64,000 nucleotides of DNA. It comes from Acidobacteriota bacterium (GTDB lineage Bacteria > Acidobacteriota > Vicinamibacteria > Marinacidobacterales > Marinacidobacteraceae). The notes below the pieces were generated by a model. That model saw only the letters and a program-made list of their open reading frames with translations, did not search any database and was not told the origin of the DNA. Where the stretch lies: assembly GCA_022828085.1 (NCBI GenBank), contig JAJEIY010000049.1, forward strand, positions 1-64,000. Reading direction: 5' to 3'. The translations under genes and the position numbers were made by a program. Below are positions 53,590 through 61,517 of the stretch, in pieces. The stretch's first letter is position 1. Every line of letters starts with the position of its first letter.

Positions 53590-54354
53590 ATGAAAGTTCA
53601 CAAGCTGTTCCAACGGATGCGGTTCGGCATCTTCGCGCTGTTCGGACTCATCGTCCTCTCGACGTCCCTGCTCTGCATCCGGACGGTGGACACGGAACTC
53701 TCGGCCGAGTACGCCGCCAACTCCGAGAGCATCGCAAAGACCATCGCCGACGCGAGCGTGGACATCCTGCTCAACCGGAACCTCGCGACGCTGCAGTCGC
53801 TGATCGACCAGTTCCTCGAAGTGCAGGGGATCCGATACATCTACATCACCGACGAGACGGGCGAGTTCCTCGCGCACACCTTCGTGCCCGGAATCCCCGA
53901 GGTGATCCTGGAGAGCGACCCCTTCCGGACGGAACCCGTGGAACGCAGCCTGCCCGGGATGGGCGATTTCCTCGAGGTCAGCAGTCCCATTCTCGCCGGG
54001 GTGGCGGGCACGGTCCATCTCGGGATGGACCTGGACCTGGTCGCGCTGAAGATCCAGCGGGCGATCGGGCAGCAGGTGTACCTGATCTCCATCCTGCTCG
54101 TGGTCGGGATCCTGGCGTCCATCTGGCTGGTGAACCTGGTGGCGCGGCCACTTGCCGCGCTCCTCGCCTACGCGGTGGAGACTGCCCGGCGCCCTCCGGA
54201 GGAACGAGCGCTCGTGGTCGCGGACGAGAAGCTGCTCGAGCGCGACGACGAAGTCGGACAGTTGGCGCGCTTGATTCTCTATATGTCCCGGACCCGGCCG
54301 CCCTCGGATCCCGAGGCGCTTCCGGACCCGGGAGCGGCGCGCTCGGCGGCGTGA
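53590..54354 (+). CDS. HAMP-domain membrane sensor stub
   Basis: A 254-residue inner-membrane protein. A first helix (about 13-30) and a second (about 162-184) enclose a periplasmic segment of about 130 residues (RYIYITDETGEFLAHTFVP resembles a Cache/PAS-like sensor). After the second helix comes a HAMP-like segment (about 185-233, NLVARPLAALLAY to EVGQLARLIL), then only about 20 residues. No kinase, methyl-accepting or cyclase domain is present. It starts 1 nt after the binding-protein gene, so the two probably form a ligand-sensing pair; its output partner is not encoded here. Confidence 0.82.
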   Translation: MKVHKLFQRMRFGIFALFGLIVLSTSLLCIRTVDTELSAEYAANSESIAKTIADASVDILLNRNLATLQSLIDQFLEVQGIRYIYITDETGEFLAHTFVPGIPEVILESDPFRTEPVERSLPGMGDFLEVSSPILAGVAGTVHLGMDLDLVALKIQRAIGQQVYLISILLVVGILASIWLVNLVARPLAALLAYAVETARRPPEERALVVADEKLLERDDEVGQLARLILYMSRTRPPSDPEALPDPGAARSAA

Positions 54355-54413
54355 GCGGAGGTGCGCGCAGTGTCCGGAGGGGAACGGACTCCGCCGGCTG
54401 AGGGACCGCGGTA

Positions 54414-55763
54414 GTGCAGCTTCCGCACCACGTTGCCCGCCTCCTGGCGGTAACGGTCTGTACGGTGCTGCAGCTCTGTTTCGGAACGGTGTACGCCTGG
54501 AGCTTCTTCCAGACGCTGCTCGTGCGTCAGCTGGGCTGGACCTTCACGGAAACGGCCTGGGCGTTCAGTATCGCCATCTTTTCGCTGGGCGTCTCGGCGG
54601 CGTGGGCGGGGCAGGTACTTCCACGGGTGGGCCCGCGGAAACTGGCTCTGGCCGGCAGCGCGCTGTTCTGCCTCGGCTACCTGATCGCCGGGGTCGCGCT
54701 GCAGATGAACAACGTGCCGCTCTTCTGCCTCGGTTACGGCGTGATCGGCGGGATCGGGATCGGAATGGGTTACGTGACGCCGGTCGCCACCGTGGCGAAG
54801 TGGTTTCCCGACAAGAAGGGGCTCGCGACCGGGATCGTGGTGATGGGTTTCGGCGTCGGTGCGCTGCTGCTCAGCAAGGGGCTCGCCCCCGTTCTGGTGG
54901 TGCAGACGGCCGGCGACCTGCCGCTCGTGTTCTTTGGACTGGGCGCCGTTTTCGCGGTCATTCTGATTCCGGCGAGCCTCCTGATGAGCAATCCGCCGCC
55001 GGTTCCCGCGGCGGCGGGCGGATCGGCGGCAGGTGGCGCGGGGAGCGCTGAGCCCGAGTCCGTCCGCGCCTACCTGAAGACGGGGCAGTTTCTGCTCCTG
55101 TGGATCGTCTTCTTTTTCAATATTGCAGCGGGCATTTCCATCATCAGCTTCCAGTCCGAGTTGCTCCAGGAAGTCTGGAGTCTCGCCAACCCCTCCCTGG
55201 AACCGGCGGTGCTGGCCGGCTACGGGGCCACCCTGATCGCGGTGAGTTCGCTCTTCAACGGTGTGGGGCGTCTGTTCTGGGGTCTCCTCTCGGACCGGAT
55301 TGGCCGCGTGAACGTCTTCCGGATTCTCCTGTCCACGCAGATGGTCGTCTTCGGCGTGCTCATGACCGAGACGAATCCGTGGGTGTTCTCGGTCCTCGTC
55401 TGCTACGTGTTGCTCTGTTTCGGCGGCGGTTTCGCCACCATGCCTCCCTTCATCCTGGACACGTTCGGCGCGCGGCGAATGTCGGCCGTCTACGGCGCCG
55501 TGCTCACCGCGTGGGCGGCGGCGGGGATCGCCGGCCCGATGTATGTCGGCTACCTGAAGGACACCTACCCCGACCGCGCGGTCATGTACTGCTTCCTGAT
55601 CGGCATCCTGATGCTCGGCGGGGGCTATCTCTTCTCGTACCTGCTGAACGACGAACGCATCCGCCTGAAGAAGCCGACCATGGAGAGCACCCTCCGGGAC
55701 TTCGGCATCGCCGCTCCCCGGGCTGGGAGCGCCGGCCTTCAGACCGGCATCGCTCCGAGGTAG
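54414..55763 (+). CDS. OFA-family MFS transporter (oxalate/formate antiporter-like)
   Basis: A 449-residue major facilitator with twelve hydrophobic segments. OFA-family features include QLCFGTVYAWSFFQ in the first helix, GYGVIGGIGIGMGYVTPVATVAKWFPDKKGLATGI and, in the second half, NGVGRLFWGLLSDRIGRVN. It should move a small carboxylate, perhaps in exchange or with protons. The last residues (SAGLQTGIAPR) are a translation of the palindromic repeat at 55726-55752, so the original stop was probably lost or replaced by insertion. It follows the sensor stub after 59 nt; GTG 54414 is used. Confidence 0.88.
   Translation: MQLPHHVARLLAVTVCTVLQLCFGTVYAWSFFQTLLVRQLGWTFTETAWAFSIAIFSLGVSAAWAGQVLPRVGPRKLALAGSALFCLGYLIAGVALQMNNVPLFCLGYGVIGGIGIGMGYVTPVATVAKWFPDKKGLATGIVVMGFGVGALLLSKGLAPVLVVQTAGDLPLVFFGLGAVFAVILIPASLLMSNPPPVPAAAGGSAAGGAGSAEPESVRAYLKTGQFLLLWIVFFFNIAAGISIISFQSELLQEVWSLANPSLEPAVLAGYGATLIAVSSLFNGVGRLFWGLLSDRIGRVNVFRILLSTQMVVFGVLMTETNPWVFSVLVCYVLLCFGGGFATMPPFILDTFGARRMSAVYGAVLTAWAAAGIAGPMYVGYLKDTYPDRAVMYCFLIGILMLGGGYLFSYLLNDERIRLKKPTMESTLRDFGIAAPRAGSAGLQTGIAPR
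55726..55752. repeat. inverted copy of the GCCGGTCTGAAGACCGGC palindrome
   Basis: The reverse complement reads CGATGCCGGTCTGAAGGCCG followed by GCGCTCC, one base different in the stem from 23005-23027. It lies inside the 3' end of the MFS transporter gene and supplies its final codons, ahead of the TAG stop at 55763. Confidence 0.6.
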
Positions 55764-55792
55764 CGGAGCGCGCCGCACCCGGTCGATCGGCG

Positions 55793-55979
55793 TTAACAGC
55801 CTGTGGAAAAAGTCACGCGGCGTTCGAGCGGCGATGCATCCCGCCTGAACCGCGCCTCTTTGAGGCGCTCTGCGTTGCGCTTCAGTCGAAATACACCCGG
55901 TATTCCTCCCTCGCGCGCCTTGTCAGGCGGGCGCCTCGCCACTCTCGGCGCTCACGTCACTTTCTCCACAGGCTGTTAA
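55793..55979. repeat. 187-bp inverted-repeat element, copy 2 (MITE-like)
   Basis: The ends are perfect 14-bp inverted repeats, TTAACAGCCTGTGG and CCACAGGCTGTTAA, extending imperfectly to about 24 bp (ARAAAGTSAC). In reverse complement its internal sequence matches 14628-14805 over nearly the full length. The outermost TTAA is symmetric, compatible with a TA target duplication. It lies between the converging ends of the MFS gene and the sulfite-oxidase-like gene and carries no ORF. Confidence 0.8.
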
Positions 55980-55986
55980 GCGCCGG

Positions 55987-57099
55987 TCAGATCCGGATGC
56001 GCCGCACCACCTGGCCGTTGTTTTCCCAGGGTGTCGCCTTGTAACGCGAAGCCTCCTCCTCGGTCGGCTGCACGCCGCCGGCGTCCCGCGCCCGGGAAAC
56101 GAGCCGGTGGTCCCCCGGTGCCGGCGACCGCCAGTGGAGGCGGAAGCGGCGGAACCCGAAGCGGTGCGCCGCTGGAAGGAGGCCGGCTGGCTCGAACGGG
56201 TTGCCGTCCACGCTGACTTCGATCCCCGCGATCTCGGAGGCGCCGTCGTTCCAGGCGAGCCCGTGGACCGTGAGGTCGCCGCCGGCCGCGCCCTCGATTC
56301 GCGTGACGAGGGACTTGAGCCGCATCCGGCCGATCGCGCTCGCCGTGTGGAGGATTCCCGAGGGGGTTTCGGTGCCGCGCACGGTGACGTAGTCCTTGGC
56401 CTGGAACCAGCCGGCGAACCGCGACGGCCAGACCTCGATCCGCTCCACCCACTTCACCTGCGAGACCCCGTAGAACCCGGGAACGATCAGGCGCAGCGGT
56501 CCGCCGTGCTCCGGGGGAAGGGGTTCCCCGTTCATGGTGTCCGCCAGCATCACCTCCGGGGCGAGCGCGTCGGCGACCGGCAGGCTCCGGGCGAACCGGC
56601 CGGGGTAGCGGTTGCCGCGGAGGCGTTCCTCCGCGCGATCGGCGCCGAAGAAGACGATTTCGCGGGAGTGCCCATCCACGAGTCCCTCGACGAGGGGCGC
56701 GAGCGGCACGCCTCCCCAGCGGGCGGCGCCGACGAGGCCGTGCATTCCGACGCCGCCGTTCCCGCAGCACTCGAAGGCCGCCACCGATTCGCTTCGCGGA
56801 AGGCCGGCCAGCTCGTCGAGTCCCAACGTGCGGATCGGGGGAGCGCCCCGGCGGCCGATCGCCAGCCGGAACGCCGGGGCGGCGAGGTCCGGGACCTCGC
56901 CGTGGTGGAGGACGAAGAACTCTTCGTTCGGGACGACCTCTCCGGTGATGCGGGTGAGGTCGGTGTAACGGGCCCGGGTACGGGGCGGCAGGGGATCGAG
57001 GTCGCTCCAGGGGAGCACGCCGCCCTGGTTGCCGCCGGCCTGAAAGGGAACCGCGGCTGCGGACGCCGCCAGCGCCGCCAGCGCCCAGCGCCGGTTCAC
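55987..57099 (-). CDS. exported sulfite-oxidase-family molybdopterin enzyme
   Basis: A 370-residue protein with signal WALAALAASAAAVPFQA. The Moco domain has VPNEEFFVLHH, AFECCGNGG (Cys111 is the likely Mo ligand, followed by a second Cys), GARWGGVPLAPLVE, GPLRLIVPGFYGVSQVKW and a C-terminal Ig-like dimerisation domain (VHGLAWNDGASEIAGIEVSVDG, ending WENNGQVVR). It lacks a heme domain, like bacterial SorA/YedY-type enzymes. The substrate may be sulfite or another oxyanion or sulfoxide. It lies 72 nt downstream of the second TonB receptor on the same strand. Confidence 0.88.
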   Translation of the reverse strand: MNRRWALAALAASAAAVPFQAGGNQGGVLPWSDLDPLPPRTRARYTDLTRITGEVVPNEEFFVLHHGEVPDLAAPAFRLAIGRRGAPPIRTLGLDELAGLPRSESVAAFECCGNGGVGMHGLVGAARWGGVPLAPLVEGLVDGHSREIVFFGADRAEERLRGNRYPGRFARSLPVADALAPEVMLADTMNGEPLPPEHGGPLRLIVPGFYGVSQVKWVERIEVWPSRFAGWFQAKDYVTVRGTETPSGILHTASAIGRMRLKSLVTRIEGAAGGDLTVHGLAWNDGASEIAGIEVSVDGNPFEPAGLLPAAHRFGFRRFRLHWRSPAPGDHRLVSRARDAGGVQPTEEEASRYKATPWENNGQVVRRIRI

Positions 57100-57171
57100 T
57101 GTCGAAGGACCGCCGGCGGCTGCCGGTCCCCGGAGGGACCGGCAGCCAGCGTTCTCAACGAGTGACTTCGC

Positions 57172-59988
57172 TCAGAAGTGGATGCGGATCGCGAAGCGCG
57201 CGATGCGGGGAGAGAGGTAGTTGGCGACCCGTCCGTAGTTCCCGCCGCTGGAGGTGTTGATCGCGGTCACCGTGTTCTGGTTCGTGATGTTGAACAGGTT
57301 GAACTCCGGCGAAATCCGGTAGCGGCCCGCCTGGAAGTCCCGGAACAGCGCGATGTCGAAGGTGGTCACGTTGTCGAGCCGTTCGGTTCCGACCGGCACC
57401 GCCAGGATGGAGGCGCCGCCCTGGTTCAGGCCGCCCACGAAGACCGTCCGCCCTACCGGGGCGCCGGTCTGGTAGCGCATCACCCCCGAGGCCCGGAACC
57501 CGAAGGGTGCGTGCCAGGTGCCGATGGCCTTGAACTGGTGCGTCCGGTCGTAGAACGACTTGCCCTTGGCGTTTACCTGTGAGTTCGGGTTGCCGAAAAT
57601 GCCCGGGTTCGTGTTTTCCCACTGCCCGCCGCGGGTCCAGGTGTCAGTGTCGTTCCAGGTGTAGGAAACGAGCGCCTGCCAGTTGTTGGAGAACCGCTTC
57701 TGGGCGATCAGCTCCACTCCCTGGTAGTCGGTCTCGAACTTGTCCACGGTGGCGATCTGCAACTGGCTCTGACCGACGAGATGTTCGGGAAGGTTGAACA
57801 CGGTGAGCATGCCGCCGTCGTCGCCGGTGCCGGCCATGCCGTCCGGCCCGGGATCCGGCACCTGCATCGACTCGTAGGCGGAGTCGGGCGCCAGGAGGTT
57901 GATCACATCCGACTTGTCGTCGCTGGTGCGCCGGCTATAGGTCGCCGAGAGCCAGACGTCCCCGGCGAACTCCCGCTCGAGGCTCATGGTGAGTTCGTCG
58001 GTGTACTCGTGCTTCAGGTCGGGGGAAATCGTGTTCACCGCGGCTTCGGCGCCGAACGCGTTGACGAGCAGAGTGCCCTGTTCCCCGTCCTGGAACTGCC
58101 GGTCGCCGTTCAGGTCGGTCCATGTCCACCGGTTCGTAAGGGCGCCGTTCTGGTTCACGAAGTTGGCGAACCCGGTGGAGAACTGGTGGTAGTAGCGGCC
58201 CCAGCTCGCCTTGAAGGCGCTCTGTCCGCCTTCCTCGAGCCCGACGACGATGCCGACGCGGGGCGCGAAGCTCGAGAGGTCGAGGAGACCGGTGCGCGCT
58301 GCGAAGTCGCGGGGACACCCGTTCGCGGCGGTGCACCAGCGGCCGTCCGGACTGTTCTGCTCCGGAAGCCAGCCGTGGTAGCGGTCCCAGCGGAGCCCGA
58401 GCTTCAGGGTGAAGCGGCCGCTGGTGATGATGTCGTCGATGTAGGCGGAGGTCTGGTCGAGGGTCTGACCGTCGTGACGGGGGGTGTTCCGGAGCCACAC
58501 CTGGTCGGCGACGTTGTTGTTGAAGCGGATGAACACGTCGTCGATCGCGGTGGTCTCGTTCCGGATCGGGTTGTGCGAGTACTCGACCCCGATCTTGAAC
58601 TCGTGGTCCGCTCCCGCGATTTCCTCCGCGAAGTAGGTCAGGTCGCTCTTGTACGAGTAGCGCTTCCGTTTCCGCTCAACGTTGTAGTCGCGCGCGTTCA
58701 GAAAGACCCCGAGACCTACATCCTGGCCAGCCTGGAGGCCCGCTGCCTGGGCTTCTTCGGAGTGATATGTCGGGAAGAAGACGTTCAGGTGCGAGAACCT
58801 GGTCTCGAGCAGGGCGCTGTCGCTGAGCGTCGAGGTCCACGTGGCCTGGACGATCCGGAACGTGTCGTCCTCGATCCAGGTCGCCTCGGGCGGCCGGGAC
58901 TCGGCGAGGCCGCGGCGCGGCTTCCAGTAGGTCATTTCGTGCCATTCCAGGCTCATCTTGTTGGACTGGTTCAGGTCCGTGTCGCTCTTGAGGACGAACT
59001 GGCGCATGTCGGTGTCTTCCGTGACGGTCGTGACGCCCGAGACATAGCGGTGCACCTTCTCGTCGCGGAAGGAGAAGTAGAAGGTGGAGCGGTCCCGGAC
59101 CACCGGGCCCCCGATCTGGCCGTTGAAGTCGCTCAGATAGTCGAACTCCGAGGCGGTGGCGCCCGTCGCCTCCAGTTCGCTCGAGAAGTTGTCGAACTGG
59201 GTGGCGTCGTTCTGGTAGAAGGCGCCCAGCGAGCCGGCGAATTCGTTGCCGCCGGTCTTGGTCACCATGTTCAGGTACACACCGGGGGCGTTCACCGAGG
59301 CCGGGTGCGAGCCGACCTCCACCTGGACCTCCTCGAAGCTGTCGTAGTCGTAGTAATAACCGCTGGCGCCGAGGGCGGCGGGACAGGTGACGTTGACGCC
59401 GTTCAGGTAGTAGCTGTTCTGGCCCCACGAGGTGCCGCGGCCCGAGAACACGGCCTGCAGGCCGGTCTCGCTGCCGCCCACGTCGAGGCGGTTCGTGGTG
59501 ACCCCGGGCGCCTGGTGCTCGAGCAGCGACCAGACGTCGCGGGCGCTCGGCACCTCCTCGAGCAGGCTCTGGTCGAAGGTGGCGCCGATGACGGTGCTCT
59601 TGGTGTCGAGCAGCGGCGCCTCGCCGACCACCGTGACCGTCTCCTCGACGGTGGAGAGGTCGAGAGTCACGTCGATGCCGGTGGTGCGGGCGATGTCCAC
59701 GCGGACCTCTTCATAGATGCGGGTCTGGAAGCCCCCGAGTTCGAAGCGCAGCGTGTAGATGCCCGGCGAAACCGCGAAGAAGCGGTAGGTGCCGGTGCCG
59801 GAACTGACCGCTACCTCGCTGCCGCCCTCGGCGGACAGGGTCACGGAGACGCCGGGCAGCACCTGACCGGTGCCGTCGACGACCGTGCCCTCGACGGTTC
59901 CGGTCTGCGTCTGGCCGGCCGCCATCGACGCCGTGAGCGCAATGGCGAGAAAGGCGAAGCCGAGGCTTCGCGACAAGGACTTCCTCAT
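57172..59988 (-). CDS. second Oar-type TonB-dependent receptor
   Basis: A 938-residue outer-membrane receptor. It has signal MRKSLSRSLGFAFLAIALTA, a carboxypeptidase-regulatory-like domain (about 28-110, VEGTVVDGTGQVLPGVSVTL), a plug with ETVTVVGEAPLLDTKST and GVYLNMVTKTGGNEFAGS, and a barrel ending AIRIHF. It differs from the receptor at 18469-21597 throughout the barrel, so a different substrate is expected. ATG 59988 has AGGAGGG 7 nt upstream. Its upstream neighbour encodes a lipoprotein with a TonB C-terminal domain, a plausible dedicated energy-coupling or accessory partner. Confidence 0.9.
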   Translation of the reverse strand: MRKSLSRSLGFAFLAIALTASMAAGQTQTGTVEGTVVDGTGQVLPGVSVTLSAEGGSEVAVSSGTGTYRFFAVSPGIYTLRFELGGFQTRIYEEVRVDIARTTGIDVTLDLSTVEETVTVVGEAPLLDTKSTVIGATFDQSLLEEVPSARDVWSLLEHQAPGVTTNRLDVGGSETGLQAVFSGRGTSWGQNSYYLNGVNVTCPAALGASGYYYDYDSFEEVQVEVGSHPASVNAPGVYLNMVTKTGGNEFAGSLGAFYQNDATQFDNFSSELEATGATASEFDYLSDFNGQIGGPVVRDRSTFYFSFRDEKVHRYVSGVTTVTEDTDMRQFVLKSDTDLNQSNKMSLEWHEMTYWKPRRGLAESRPPEATWIEDDTFRIVQATWTSTLSDSALLETRFSHLNVFFPTYHSEEAQAAGLQAGQDVGLGVFLNARDYNVERKRKRYSYKSDLTYFAEEIAGADHEFKIGVEYSHNPIRNETTAIDDVFIRFNNNVADQVWLRNTPRHDGQTLDQTSAYIDDIITSGRFTLKLGLRWDRYHGWLPEQNSPDGRWCTAANGCPRDFAARTGLLDLSSFAPRVGIVVGLEEGGQSAFKASWGRYYHQFSTGFANFVNQNGALTNRWTWTDLNGDRQFQDGEQGTLLVNAFGAEAAVNTISPDLKHEYTDELTMSLEREFAGDVWLSATYSRRTSDDKSDVINLLAPDSAYESMQVPDPGPDGMAGTGDDGGMLTVFNLPEHLVGQSQLQIATVDKFETDYQGVELIAQKRFSNNWQALVSYTWNDTDTWTRGGQWENTNPGIFGNPNSQVNAKGKSFYDRTHQFKAIGTWHAPFGFRASGVMRYQTGAPVGRTVFVGGLNQGGASILAVPVGTERLDNVTTFDIALFRDFQAGRYRISPEFNLFNITNQNTVTAINTSSGGNYGRVANYLSPRIARFAIRIHF

Positions 59989-60306
59989 GAGACCCTCCTG
60001 GTGGTTGGGGATTGGGGAGCGGAGGTGAAGCAGGCGCAGGCGAGCCGGACGGGTCGGGGCGCCACGCATCCAAGTTGATGGATTCGGAGAACGGGATCGG
60101 GAGCCGCGGACGGGAGGTTCCGGCGGGACATCAAGGCGCGGAACCCCCCCATTTCAACGGCATGTTGGCTCCATGTCCTCCATCGGTCTTCCAAACCGAA
60201 TAGCCGTTATACCACATGCCGTACCCCCTCTGAGGCAAGACCGGTACCGCCGTCCCGGGACCCGGTGGAAGACCGTGCGGAGCGCCCGTGGCGGCCGGCC
60301 GCGCGG
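59989..60306 (-). promoter_or_regulatory. receptor leader with extended -10 promoter
   Basis: On the minus strand TGGTATAAC (60206-60214) is an extended -10, giving the TonB-receptor transcript a leader of about 210 nt. The 318-nt region holds no gene. It implies that the receptor can be transcribed separately from the TonB_C-DUF1326 gene. Confidence 0.45.
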
Positions 60307-61494
60307 TCAGGGCGCCCTGGTACGGGCGCAGGAAAAGAGCGCCTGCTGCGCGTCGGTCCAGTCCCCCGAGCCGTCGGCGTGCTGGATGAGCATCCGGCCC
60401 TCCCGGTACATCCCCAGGTTCAGGGTGAACTCCTTGGCGTTCGACTGACGGCCGCTGTGGTCCCAGGCCGCGGGGATCTCCGGATCGTTGAAACGGTAAA
60501 CGCCCGTGCGCCCATAGGCGATCTCGTTCGACCAGACATCCATCCCCGGAATGCGGCCGGCGAGCTGGCCGTCCGCGAGCGGCAGGGTGGTCTCCATCTC
60601 GAGGATTCCCGGGATGAGGACGCGGCGGAGAATCTCCCCCGGGCCCCGGGACTCGCCGATCGAGAGAGGAACCCGGCGGATGGCCCGGTAGCGCTGGGGC
60701 GCGCCCGGCGCCAGGCTGCGGAAGATGCCGAGGACGGCCCGCCGCCGGGGCTCGCCCATCGCCTCGTCGAGGTAGAGCGCGACCCAGGTCTCCGGCCCGA
60801 GCGTGACGAACCGCGAGCCGGCGAGATCAAGGCCGCCGTAGTGGCCCGCGGTGATCTCGGTCGCCGTGGTGGCGTGGCAGGGAGGGTGCGAGGGAGGTCC
60901 GTTCGACCGGCAGGGGCAGGGGGTGTCGCAGGGGCAGGCGGTGAAGGCGTGCCCGGACACCTCCCAGTCAGGGAAATCGCCGACGCGCGGCCCCACGGGC
61001 GCCGCACCGGGCGGCAGGCGCATGCCGTGGCCGCCGGCCGGGCGCAGCACGAAGCGGATGGTGTCCGCAAACCGCACGGCGGTGGGTTCGCCGTCCACGA
61101 CCGTCGGCTCGTACTCCCAGCGCCGCGCCGCCTCCGCTGCCGCGGCCCCGAGATCCTCGGGTCCCCGGAGCGGGCGGGCTTGGGCCACGGTGCCGTCCCG
61201 GTCCACGGTCAGCTCCAGGATGACGAGCGCTTCTGCGCCCCGCTGGCGCGCCGCCTCGGGATAGGCGGGGGGCTCGAAGCGGATCCTCTCCGGCCGCTGG
61301 ACCTCACCCCCGACCGGTACGATGTCGGCTTCAGCCGGCACCGCAGCGGTGGCGGGTTCCGGAACGCGCCCGGGATCCGCTGAAGGGCGTTCTCCCTCCG
61401 GCCGCTCGCCGCAGCCACCCGCGAGCAGCAGCACCACGAACAGACCCCGGGCGGCATAATCCGGGCGGCGGCGCGGCCGAGTTCGCTCAGGCAT
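60307..61494 (-). CDS. lipoprotein fusing a TonB C-terminal domain to a DUF1326 domain
   Basis: A 395-residue protein. The N-terminus FVVLLLAGGC (Cys28) suggests a lipoprotein. A Pro/Ala linker leads to a TonB_C-like domain (about 66-152: PPAYPEAARQRGAEALVILE, ARRWEYEPTVVDG). From about residue 183 the sequence matches DUF1326: FTACPCDTPCPC (Cys187, 189, 193, 195), Cys206 and TEITAGHYGGLDLAGSRFV. DUF1326 has a Cys-rich, probably metal- or redox-related face and unknown function. The protein should sit on a membrane facing the periplasm, upstream of a TonB receptor. Confidence 0.83.
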   Translation of the reverse strand: MPERTRPRRRPDYAARGLFVVLLLAGGCGERPEGERPSADPGRVPEPATAAVPAEADIVPVGGEVQRPERIRFEPPAYPEAARQRGAEALVILELTVDRDGTVAQARPLRGPEDLGAAAAEAARRWEYEPTVVDGEPTAVRFADTIRFVLRPAGGHGMRLPPGAAPVGPRVGDFPDWEVSGHAFTACPCDTPCPCRSNGPPSHPPCHATTATEITAGHYGGLDLAGSRFVTLGPETWVALYLDEAMGEPRRRAVLGIFRSLAPGAPQRYRAIRRVPLSIGESRGPGEILRRVLIPGILEMETTLPLADGQLAGRIPGMDVWSNEIAYGRTGVYRFNDPEIPAAWDHSGRQSNAKEFTLNLGMYREGRMLIQHADGSGDWTDAQQALFSCARTRAP

Positions 61495-61517
61495 CCGGTC
61501 GGCGCCGATTGTGTCTC

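Noticed and set aside
57781..60078. A 765-codon plus-strand open frame opposite the second TonB receptor
   Set aside because: Same antisense effect; composition is Val/Gly/Arg/Ala-rich with no motif.
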